From JAWLBW01 sp041687475 (lineage in GTDB: Bacteria; J088; JAWLBW01), in NCBI GenBank assembly GCA_041687475.1, contig JAWLBW010000276.1, forward strand, positions 1 to 6,422: a DNA stretch of 6,422 nucleotides. The letters are read 5' to 3'. The notes beneath the pieces are model-generated. The model had not been told where the DNA came from, ran no database searches, and was given only the letters and a program-made list of their open reading frames with translations. A program made the position numbers and the translations under genes. Below are positions 1 to 5,736 of this stretch, piece after piece; the stretch's first letter is position 1, and each line of letters starts with the position of its first letter.

Positions 1-1141
<1,141 letters not shown>

Positions 1142-1145
<4 letters not shown>

Positions 1146-1164
1146 CGCCGCGCTGCGGCGTCAG
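1142..1164 (+). other. 10-bp perfect hairpin overlapping the clpB stop codon
   Basis: CTGACGCCGC (1142-1151) and GCGGCGTCAG (1155-1164) are exact reverse complements separated by GCT. The clpB TGA lies inside the left arm. No T-run follows, so this is not a classical intrinsic terminator. It could stabilise the mRNA 3' end or be a small palindromic repeat. Confidence 0.6.
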
Positions 1165-1165
1165 G

Positions 1166-1193
1166 GATGGCCGATGGTCGATGGCCAATGGTC
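1166..1193 (+). repeat. Heptamer tandem array A (4 copies, consensus RATGGYC)
   Basis: Four head-to-tail 7-bp units occupy 1166-1172, 1173-1179, 1180-1186 and 1187-1193: GATGGCC, GATGGTC, GATGGCC and AATGGTC. The array sits between the clpB stop-codon hairpin and the intrinsic terminator. It has the same period and copy number as the arrays at 1378-1402 and 5051-5078 but a different unit. Confidence 0.7.
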
Positions 1194-1198
1194 AATAC

Positions 1199-1230
1199 AA
1201 GGGCTGATCGGGTGACCGGTCGGCCCTTTT
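1199..1230 (+). terminator. Intrinsic terminator of clpB
   Basis: AAGGGCTGATCGG (1199-1211) pairs with CCGGTCGGCCCTT (1216-1228) over 13 positions, two of them G-U wobbles, closing a GTGA loop of the stable GNRA type. The right arm runs into TTTT followed by GCTTGC. Stem, loop and T-run are as expected for a Rho-independent terminator. The complementary strand has only a weak T-rich tail (TTGTATTG), but it could also stop transcription from the convergent acyltransferase-like gene. Confidence 0.82.
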
Positions 1231-1358
1231 GCTTGCTGCACGGTCAGAAGAGGATAGCCGGGGGCGCGCCGCCGCACCTGACGCTCACGGTGGCGGAGCA
1301 GCGTAGCTGCGATCCCCGTGCGGCACGCCCTCTCAGGTGGCACGTCACTTGAGTGGGT
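1231..1358. other. Non-coding, highly structured spacer with nested inverted repeats
   Basis: I see no gene in this stretch between two converging genes. It is rich in self-complementarity: GCCGCAC (1271-1277) with GTGCGGC (1318-1324), flanked by GGGCG (1262-1266) and CGCCC (1326-1330); CACCTGA (1275-1281) with TCAGGTG (1333-1339) as an alternative pairing; and an inner hairpin GCAGC-GTA-GCTGC (1298-1310). It may be a dispersed palindromic element or the 3' end structure of the minus-strand transcript. No T-run is present. Confidence 0.45.
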
Positions 1359-2234
1359 TCACGGGGTTCTCACCGACGTCCGGCGTCCGACGTCCGACGT
1401 CCTGTTTTCCCCCCGTGCCGCAAGTCTCCAGGGTTCTTCCACATGGCGGGCCAGTACTTCGAGACTGCGGGCCAGGTAGTAGCCGTCGCAGATGCGCTCG
1501 TCGAAGGCGTAGCGTATGTTCAGGGTATCGCGCACGGCCACCGTTCGATCGGGTTGTACGATAGGGGTCGGCTCTACGGCGCCGATGGACGTGAACAGCG
1601 AGACCGTGCCGTAGTTGAACGGGTGGTGATAGACGGCCCCAAGGCCCACGCTGCCGGTGTGCGTGAACGACATCGAAGCGTACATGGGGTCGTCGCGCAA
1701 GAGCGCCCAGGGCAGCAGATTCCAGCGGTCGAGCAACCGTTGGCCCCGCATTACAAGCCGAAGAAGAAAGCCCGGCATTCGGGTAACTAGGCCGGTTTCC
1801 TTTTCGAGGTGAGAGACGCCGGCGCGCGTCTCGCGCACGACTTCACGCACCCGCGCGCTTACGCTTTCGAGCGTCTCGAAGGGCTCGAATTCCATGCGCA
1901 CCGAAGTCAGGTCGCCTTCGTCGTCGAACCGTTTTTTGACCGCAAAGGATAGCGCGATGTGCGAGCGTTCGTAAATGCGGCTGCCCATGACGAAGCGGTT
2001 GACCTGGGGCCGTTCGGCCAGCATGCGTGCCGCCGCGCAGAGAATGACGTGAAACAGGGTGGGCGCCATACCGTGCCTGGCTTTCTGCTCGGCAAGCCAG
2101 GCCTGCGTTCTTTCGACCTCGATGCGCTGGTCGACATAAACCACCGACTCGTCGCGGGTCGGCGTCACGTAGGGCATCATGGCGCGAACAGGGTGAACCC
2201 TGCCCGCCGGTTTTCCGTCTGCGCGTTTGAACAA
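1359..2234 (-). CDS. Stand-alone 2-oxoacid dehydrogenase E2-like acyltransferase-fold protein
   Basis: The 291-residue protein covers only the catalytic-domain fold of E2 acyltransferases (chloramphenicol acetyltransferase fold). There is no lipoyl or E1/E3-binding domain, so it is unlikely to be a core of a classical dehydrogenase complex. Recognisable segments are MMPYVTPTRDE, HVILCAAARMLAERPQVNRF, GSRIYERSHIALSFAVKK, a GSVG..AVYHHPFNYGTVSLF strand region, and DERICDGYY near the C-terminus. In true E2 enzymes that last motif is DHRxxDG with a catalytic histidine. Here the position is Glu246 (codon 1497-1499), a change I recall from a stand-alone subfamily. The reaction and substrate are unknown. 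The start is TTG at 2232-2234, chosen because GGAG lies 6 nt upstream of it. Residues from about 276 on are encoded by a heptamer repeat array and look non-conserved. It is transcribed divergently from the PDZ gene. Confidence 0.85.
   Translation of the reverse strand: MFKRADGKPAGRVHPVRAMMPYVTPTRDESVVYVDQRIEVERTQAWLAEQKARHGMAPTLFHVILCAAARMLAERPQVNRFVMGSRIYERSHIALSFAVKKRFDDEGDLTSVRMEFEPFETLESVSARVREVVRETRAGVSHLEKETGLVTRMPGFLLRLVMRGQRLLDRWNLLPWALLRDDPMYASMSFTHTGSVGLGAVYHHPFNYGTVSLFTSIGAVEPTPIVQPDRTVAVRDTLNIRYAFDERICDGYYLARSLEVLARHVEEPWRLAARGENRTSDVGRRTSVRTP
1378..1402 (+). repeat. Heptamer tandem array B (about 3.6 copies, GTCCGRC) within the 3' end of the E2-like gene
   Basis: Units GTCCGGC (1378-1384), GTCCGAC (1385-1391), GTCCGAC (1392-1398) and a partial GTCC (1399-1402) are head to tail; an ACGTC at 1376-1380 extends the array to the left in the other phase. 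On the minus strand the array is translated as the low-complexity tail TSDVGRRTSV of the acyltransferase-like protein. The unit matches that of the array at 5051-5078. Confidence 0.72.
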
Positions 2235-2283
2235 TGTATGCTCCGGTATCTTGATCGCTCTCGAATGGCGGTCGGCAGAGGCA

Positions 2284-2292
2284 ATTGTAGCA
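2284..2292 (-). promoter_or_regulatory. Extended -10 promoter of the E2-like gene
   Basis: Read on the minus strand, TGCTACAAT is an extended -10 (TGn followed by TACAAT, one mismatch to TATAAT). It lies about 50 nt upstream of the TTG start at 2234. No good -35 hexamer is seen at 16-18 nt, which is usual for extended -10 promoters. It forms the left half of a 9-bp inverted repeat shared with the divergent promoter. Confidence 0.5.
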
Positions 2293-2333
2293 GAGACACA
2301 GCCGGCAAGCCGAGCAGCCTCTCATCTGCTACA
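2286..2333. repeat. 9-bp inverted repeat spanning the divergent promoters
   Basis: TGTAGCAGA (2286-2294) and TCTGCTACA (2325-2333) are exact reverse complements 30 nt apart, between two divergent genes. Each arm contains most of the extended -10 of the gene it faces. The symmetry may simply reflect two copies of the same promoter motif, or it may be a binding site for a shared regulator. Confidence 0.55.
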
Positions 2334-2335
2334 CT
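2327..2335 (+). promoter_or_regulatory. Extended -10 promoter of the PDZ gene
   Basis: TGCTACACT is an extended -10 (TG at 2327-2328, TACACT at 2330-2335). Transcription would start near 2342, immediately before the ribosome binding site GGAGG (2344-2348), leaving a 5' leader of only about 13 nt. No convincing -35 was found. Confidence 0.5.
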
Positions 2336-2354
2336 GTGAAGCCGGAGGTGTTTC

Positions 2355-2627
2355 GTGAAAGTATTCGGAAAGTTCGTACTGGCCGGGCTGCTGCTTACGG
2401 CCTGGTCGTCGTCGGTCGAAGCCGATGCGCGCCTGCGTATCGTCGGTCCGAAGTCTGTCTACGCCAAGGTCGGCTTGAAGTCGGGCGACGTCATCGTTAC
2501 CATTGACGGCAAGGAAGTGCAGTCGGCCAGCGAAGCCTCGCAGACCCTGTACCAGAAGTCCGGCGACGGCAAACGGCACCACATGGAAGTTCGCCGGAGC
2601 GGCAAGATCATCGACATCAACTTCTGA
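2355..2627 (+). CDS. Small exported PDZ-domain protein
   Basis: This is a 90-residue protein. The GTG start at 2355 is supported by GGAGG ending 6 nt upstream. Residues 1-25 form a Sec signal peptide: Lys2 and Lys6, a hydrophobic core FVLAGLLLTAW, then AxA at 23-25 as a likely cleavage site (ADA). The mature part of about 65 residues is almost only a compact PDZ module: VYAKVGLKSGDVIVTIDG followed by KEV..ASEASQTL and two terminal strands (HHMEVRR, KIIDINF). This resembles the PDZ half found in HtrA-, RseP- and GspC-type proteins, where it binds peptide ends or partners. No protease or membrane domain is attached, so it may be a periplasmic adaptor; the partner is unknown. It is divergent from the E2-like gene and 86 nt upstream of the TetR start. 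A weak hairpin (about 2631-2652) follows without a T-run. Confidence 0.8.
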   Translation: MKVFGKFVLAGLLLTAWSSSVEADARLRIVGPKSVYAKVGLKSGDVIVTIDGKEVQSASEASQTLYQKSGDGKRHHMEVRRSGKIIDINF

Positions 2628-2659
2628 AACGCCTTTATCGCATCGCGAAGGCCGGCGGC

Positions 2660-2688
2660 TTGACGTCGCCGCGGGCCTCCGTTATTCT
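2660..2688 (+). promoter_or_regulatory. Sigma-70-type promoter of the TetR gene
   Basis: TTGACG (2660-2665) and TATTCT (2683-2688) are separated by 17 nt, each close to the consensus hexamers (TTGACA, TATAAT). The predicted start of transcription is near 2695, giving a leader of about 19 nt before the ATG at 2714. This gives the regulator its own promoter, independent of the upstream PDZ gene. Confidence 0.65.
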
Positions 2689-2692
2689 TCCC

Positions 2693-2708
2693 TTGACCGA
2701 CGCGTCAA
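2693..2708. promoter_or_regulatory. Possible TetR operator (TTGAC-N6-GTCAA)
   Basis: A 5-bp inverted repeat with a 6-nt centre covers the predicted transcription start of the TetR-family gene. TetR regulators commonly repress their own promoter from such palindromes. The arms are short, so this is a suggestion only. Confidence 0.35.
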
Positions 2709-2713
2709 TCAAC

Positions 2714-3316
2714 ATGGCCAAACAATCGCATATCGACAAGCGTGAGCTGATTCTGCAATCGGCGGTCAAGACCTTCGCGCAGAAAGGCTTTCACGGCACC
2801 CGGGTTTCCGACATTGCCGGCGAGGCCAATATCGCTTACGGCCTGATCTACCACTACTTCAAGAACAAGGAAGAGATTCTGAATGCCATCTTCCAGGAGA
2901 AGTGGTCGCTCTTTCTTGCCATTCTGCGCAATATCGACCGGGAAAATTCCGATCTGCGCACGAAGTTGATGGCCATTACTTCGTTCTTCATCGACAGCTA
3001 TCGTCAGATTCCCGAACTCATGGAAGTGTTGGTGCTCGAAATCGTGCACAGCTCGCGCTTTCTTGAAGATAAGAATCTCGAGGCCTTTCGCGAAGCGTTC
3101 AGTATCATGGAAGGTATCTTTCGGCGTGGGCAGGAAGCCGGTACGGTACGCCAGGACATCGACGCCCGTGTGTCGTCGTTTCTCTTTCTCGGATCAATCG
3201 AAACCGTTCTCACGGCCCGCATGCTCGATATCGTCACATCCGAATATCTGAGCGACCTGAAGGCAAAGCTGGTCGATCAGTTCCTGTTCGGGATTTCTGC
3301 CCCGACTTCGAACTGA
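2714..3316 (+). CDS. TetR/AcrR-family transcriptional regulator
   Basis: This is a 200-residue protein, a typical TetR length. The N-terminal DNA-binding domain occupies about residues 8-55: ILQSAVKTFAQKGFHGTRV, then SDIAGEANIAYGLIYHYFKNKEEIL, including the characteristic recognition helix and YHYFKNKEE segment. The remaining helices form the ligand-binding and dimerisation domain, which is poorly conserved between families and does not reveal the ligand. The helix-turn-helix resembles FadR-like TetR proteins of fatty-acid metabolism, but that is a weak hint. ATG 2714 is preferred over the in-frame TTG at 2660, because that TTG is the -35 hexamer of a good promoter. No clear Shine-Dalgarno precedes the ATG. 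GC over 2881-3120 is 49% by hand count, well below the neighbouring genes. It probably regulates itself; other targets are unknown. Confidence 0.9.
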   Translation: MAKQSHIDKRELILQSAVKTFAQKGFHGTRVSDIAGEANIAYGLIYHYFKNKEEILNAIFQEKWSLFLAILRNIDRENSDLRTKLMAITSFFIDSYRQIPELMEVLVLEIVHSSRFLEDKNLEAFREAFSIMEGIFRRGQEAGTVRQDIDARVSSFLFLGSIETVLTARMLDIVTSEYLSDLKAKLVDQFLFGISAPTSN

Positions 3317-3324
3317 TCCGAACG

Positions 3325-3344
3325 GCGAAAAAGAGCGCTTTCGC
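3325..3344 (+). terminator. Weak candidate terminator after the TetR gene
   Basis: GCGAAA (3325-3330) and TTTCGC (3339-3344) form a 6-bp stem with an 8-nt loop, followed by TTCTCC. The stem is short and the T-run poor, so efficiency is doubtful. The location just after the TetR stop is what supports it. Confidence 0.3.
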
Positions 3345-3350
3345 TTCTCC

Positions 3351-3379
3351 GTGAAACTGCCCGCCATCCGTGGTAATGT
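3351..3379 (+). promoter_or_regulatory. Promoter of the FrzS-like gene
   Basis: GTGAAA (3351-3356, 4 of 6 consensus bases) is 17 nt upstream of TAATGT (3374-3379), which is preceded by TGG as an extended -10. Transcription would start near 3386, leaving a leader of about 110 nt before the ATG at 3497. Confidence 0.45.
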
Positions 3380-3419
3380 AGAGTACCGGCGGCTCGGCAG
3401 GCAACCATTGCGAGGGCCG

Positions 3420-3463
3420 CCGTCTGGTTCCTGAACGCGTTTTCCGATCACCAGACGGGTGAT
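3420..3463 (+). promoter_or_regulatory. Mutually exclusive hairpins in the FrzS-like gene leader
   Basis: CCGTCTGGT (3420-3428) is exactly complementary to ACCAGACGG (3450-3458), a 9-bp stem. An alternative stem, ATCACC (3447-3452) with GGTGAT (3458-3463), uses part of the same segment, so only one can form at a time. Neither is followed by a T-run. Such overlap is typical of RNA switches, but it can arise by chance. Confidence 0.35.
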
Positions 3464-3496
3464 TGCCCGGCATTTCACTCAGCGACCACGCGCACC

Positions 3497-4921
3497 ATGG
3501 CCGAACGCAAAGTACTCATCATCGACGACGACGACGCTCTTCGGCGCATGCTGCGCCAGGCGTTTCAGCGATACAAATTCCGCGTCCTGATTGCCGACAC
3601 CGGCGCCGAAGGGCTCGAGCTTGCCCGTAAGGAAGTGCCTGACCTGGTGCTTCTTTCGGTCGAGCTGTCCGACGGCAACGGCTTTCTCGTCTGCAAGGAT
3701 TTCAAAACCGACAAAGGATTGAAGTCCGTTCCGGTCATCATCACCAGCCGGAAAGCCACCGAGGCCGATTTCGAGAAACATCGCAAGCTCAAGGTGCGGG
3801 CCGACGATTATCTGCACAAGCCGTTTACCGACGAAGAGCTCTTTCACAAGGTGGGCAATGTCGTCGGTTTCAGCCTGAGTGCCGACGAGTACACCGAGCT
3901 CGAAACCAAGGTTCACGACTTTCTCGAAGAGCGCACCAAGCTCGAAGCCGAGATCAGCGACAAGGCCGACCGAATTGCGCAGCTCGAAGCCGAGCTCAAG
4001 CGCGAAACGAAGGACCGTCGCAAGCTGGCTGACGAGGTCGAGGAGCTGAAGGTGCGGTTGGCCGACTCGAAAGCGTCTGCCGGCGCGGCGAGGGAGGAAT
4101 CGGCCAGGGCCGGAAAGCTCGAGAGCGAACTGGCCGAGGCGGCAAAGAATCGCGAGAGACTTGCCGGTGAAGTCGAACGGCTTGAGGCCGAGCTGAAAGC
4201 CGCCAGGGCCGACGCCGACAAGGCCGAGAAAGCCTCTAGCAAGGAAAAGGCTTCTCTCAAGGAAGTGGTCGAAAAGCTGCGCGAAGAGCTCGAGAACGCC
4301 GAGGATGAGCGTGTTCGGGCCGAGGCACGTGCCAGCGGTGAGCTCGAAGCGGTGAACGCCAAGGTCGAAAGCGAGCGCGAGAAACGAAAAGCCGGCGAGG
4401 CCGAGGTGGCCGAGCTGCGTTCTCAGCTCGACGAAGCGCAGGAGCGCGGCAATCGTCTGGCGGCCGAACTGGAAGACGTTCGCGCAAGTATTGCCGGCGT
4501 CGAAAAAGACCTCGACGTATCCTTCGACAAGCTGGCCGCGGTTGCCTCAGGCTGGCGCGACCGTGCCGCGCAGGCCGATGCGCTCGAAAGTCAGGTCGAG
4601 ACGTTGACCGGAACGGTCAACGAATTGAACGAGCGTATCGAAAGTCTCGAAAAAGAGAAGGAATTTCTGGGGCAGGAACTCGATGGCTTGCGCGAACAGG
4701 CCGCGCTTCTGGTTACCGTGCGCGACGAGCTGGCCGGCGTGCAGGCCGAGCGCGACGGGCTGACCGAGAAGGTCGACAGGCTCACGGCAGATTTCGAAGA
4801 TGTTCGCCGTACCCTGGACCGCGAGACGAAGCGCCGCACCAAGCTCAAGGAAGTGCTGGAAAAGGCGCTTACGACGCTCGAGGAGGGATTCAGTCCTCTT
4901 CCTTGGGGAAGAGCCGGCTGA
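3497..4921 (+). CDS. FrzS-like protein: atypical receiver domain plus long coiled coil
   Basis: This is a 474-residue protein in two parts. Residues 4-126 are a CheY-like receiver: acidic cluster D10-D12, TS at 83-84 and KPF at 108-110 are kept. The phospho-acceptor position in PDLVLLSVELSDGNGF is Ser54 (TCG at 3656-3658), so normal Asp phosphorylation is not possible. Residues about 130-460 are rich in E, K, A, L and R in heptad-like order, with no proline until the tail: a long coiled coil. This layout and the segment HRKLKVRADDYLHKP match, from memory, Myxococcus xanthus FrzS, a polar protein of type IV pilus-driven motility whose receiver is also non-canonical. A role as a polarity or motility scaffold is inference; no motility genes are visible here. 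The last residues (FSPLPWGRAG) and the TGA lie in hairpin and repeat sequence. The start is the first ATG, with no clear Shine-Dalgarno. Confidence 0.85.
   Translation: MAERKVLIIDDDDALRRMLRQAFQRYKFRVLIADTGAEGLELARKEVPDLVLLSVELSDGNGFLVCKDFKTDKGLKSVPVIITSRKATEADFEKHRKLKVRADDYLHKPFTDEELFHKVGNVVGFSLSADEYTELETKVHDFLEERTKLEAEISDKADRIAQLEAELKRETKDRRKLADEVEELKVRLADSKASAGAAREESARAGKLESELAEAAKNRERLAGEVERLEAELKAARADADKAEKASSKEKASLKEVVEKLREELENAEDERVRAEARASGELEAVNAKVESEREKRKAGEAEVAELRSQLDEAQERGNRLAAELEDVRASIAGVEKDLDVSFDKLAAVASGWRDRAAQADALESQVETLTGTVNELNERIESLEKEKEFLGQELDGLREQAALLVTVRDELAGVQAERDGLTEKVDRLTADFEDVRRTLDRETKRRTKLKEVLEKALTTLEEGFSPLPWGRAG
4896..4913 (+). other. Perfect 7-bp hairpin at the 3' end of the FrzS-like gene
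   Basis: CTCTTCC (4896-4902) and GGAAGAG (4907-4913) pair exactly around a TTGG loop. The hairpin lies within the last codons and directly abuts the first copy of the palindromic repeat. No T-run follows. It may help end or protect the transcript. Confidence 0.5.
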
Positions 4922-4935
4922 AAGCCGGCGGACCG
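4911..4935 (+). repeat. Palindromic dispersed repeat, copy 1
   Basis: This is a 25-nt element built on GCCGGC-TGAAA-GCCGGC (4913-4929) followed by GGACCG. It is identical to the copy at 4985-5009. The TGA inside its loop, at 4919-4921, is the stop codon of the FrzS-like gene. It resembles REP-type palindromic repeats that are scattered in some bacterial chromosomes. Confidence 0.75.
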
Positions 4936-4984
4936 GAACGATGCGACCGTGACGCAGGGGCAACCGCGGTGCGGTATTCCACCC

Positions 4985-5009
4985 GAGCCGGCTGAAAGCC
5001 GGCGGACCG
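4985..5009 (+). repeat. Palindromic dispersed repeat, copy 2
   Basis: It is identical over 25 nt to the copy at 4911-4935, in the same orientation, and separated from it by 49 nt of unrelated sequence. The identity ends sharply on both sides. The neighbouring CGACGG-A-CCGTCG palindrome (5008-5020) adds further structure to this 196-nt spacer, in which I see no gene. Confidence 0.75.
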
Positions 5010-5050
5010 ACGGACCGTCGAGGCCCGGTCGAACCCTGCAGCCCGCTCCT

Positions 5051-5078
5051 GTCCGCCGTCCGACGACCGGCGTCCGCC
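5051..5078 (+). repeat. Heptamer tandem array C (4 copies, consensus GTCCGNC)
   Basis: Units GTCCGCC (5051-5057), GTCCGAC (5058-5064), GACCGGC (5065-5071, degenerate) and GTCCGCC (5072-5078) are head to tail. Unit, period and copy number are like the array at 1378-1402, 3.7 kb away. It lies just upstream of the promoter of the RNA ligase-like gene. Confidence 0.68.
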
Positions 5079-5090
5079 GGACCCCCATGC

Positions 5091-5120
5091 AACCGTGCAG
5101 CACGGTATAATAGAACCGTG
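5091..5120 (+). promoter_or_regulatory. Leaderless promoter with three ACCGTG half-sites
   Basis: TATAAT (5106-5111) is a perfect -10, and the GTG start codon begins 7 nt after it (5118), where transcription should start. ACCGTG (5092-5097) and CACGGT (5101-5106) form a perfect inverted repeat around CAG. A third copy, ACCGTG (5115-5120), contains the start codon, so AACCGTG is a direct repeat at 5091-5097 and 5114-5120. A protein bound here would cover the -10 and the transcription start. No recognisable -35 is present. Confidence 0.55.
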
Positions 5121-5720
5121 GATATCAATGTAGCACTGCTCGCCGACGAGAAGACGAACGGGAAGCTGCTTGCCGTGTCGCAGCGGCTCGTGAAGGAAGT
5201 CGACAGCGCGTTCGGCCTCGACCGCCTCGACGCGCGTTCGCACATCACGTTGTACATGACGGGGTATCCCGACAATGCGCTTCCCGAAATCCAGGCACGT
5301 ACGTCGCGGGTGGCCGGCGGTCGTCCGGCTCCGCACGTCCAGTCGGCCGGATGGCGCATGACCGAGCAGGGCACCCTGTTGCTCGAAATCGTGCGCACCC
5401 CCGAGTTGGACGATTTTCACCGAAGCCTGGTCGAAGCCCTTTCACCTCTGCGCGACGGCGCGCGCGCCGAAGTCTGGGAGCAGCGCCGCGATCGCTTCGA
5501 CGAACTGCATGCCCGCCTTCTGGACGATCTGGGTATGCCTTACGTTCTCGGTGAGTGGCGGCCCCATTTTACCCTGGGCAAAATCGAGCCCGAACGCTGT
5601 GAACAGGCGGCCGGCATACTTGCCGGTGTCGAGGTGAATTTTTACCCCATTGCCGTGGGTATCGGGCACGTGGGGCCGCACGGAACGTTTCGCGATTTGG
5701 AGCACGCGATTCGTTTCTAG
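5118..5720 (+). CDS. 2H phosphoesterase / 2'-5' RNA ligase-like protein
   Basis: This is a 200-residue protein of the 2H superfamily, whose members hydrolyse or form 2'-5' and cyclic phosphate bonds in RNA and nucleotides. The two signature HxT motifs are present: HITL at residues 42-45 and HFTL at 150-153, about 108 residues apart, as expected for the two symmetrical lobes of the fold. Both histidines and both threonines are intact, so catalysis is likely. The natural substrate cannot be told from sequence; family names such as ThpR/LigT refer to in vitro RNA ligase activity. The start is GTG 5118, since no upstream in-frame start fits and the protein begins well with MDINVALLADEKT. There is no room for a Shine-Dalgarno if transcription starts 7 nt after TATAAT. 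It is convergent with the M20 peptidase gene, with 64 nt between the stops. Confidence 0.82.
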   Translation: MDINVALLADEKTNGKLLAVSQRLVKEVDSAFGLDRLDARSHITLYMTGYPDNALPEIQARTSRVAGGRPAPHVQSAGWRMTEQGTLLLEIVRTPELDDFHRSLVEALSPLRDGARAEVWEQRRDRFDELHARLLDDLGMPYVLGEWRPHFTLGKIEPERCEQAAGILAGVEVNFYPIAVGIGHVGPHGTFRDLEHAIRF

Positions 5721-5736
5721 CGTCTCGAGCCACTGT

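Noticed and set aside
1353..1790. Plus-strand frame opposite the 3' half of the E2-like gene
   Set aside because: It is antisense to a recognisable protein family and lacks family similarity; it is a high-GC shadow frame.
1843..2325. Second minus-strand frame overlapping the start of the E2-like gene
   Set aside because: It is Arg/Cys-rich without recognisable domains, while the overlapping frame encodes a clear protein family.
2631..2652. Terminator after the PDZ gene (GCCTT...AAGGC with inner CGC/GCG)
   Set aside because: The stem is interrupted by a 3-nt bulge and has no T-run; it is too weak to list as a feature.
2660..2662. TTG as the start of the TetR gene (18 extra residues)
   Set aside because: The TTG belongs to a good -35 hexamer, the extra residues are not TetR-like, and ATG 2714 gives a normal TetR N-terminus.
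3913..4362. Serine/alanine-rich reading frame on the minus strand opposite the coiled coil
   Set aside because: It is the antisense shadow of GAG/AAG/GCC-rich coiled-coil codons, with no domain and no ribosome binding site.
4911..5009. CRISPR array from the two identical 25-nt repeats with a 49-nt spacer
   Set aside because: There are only two copies, the spacer is too long, and no cas genes are present; it fits a REP-like dispersed repeat better.
4547..5398. Long minus-strand frame (283 residues) across the repeats and the 2H gene
   Set aside because: It overlaps two well-supported plus-strand genes and non-coding repeats; the composition is Arg/Ser/Pro-rich and no fold is recognisable.
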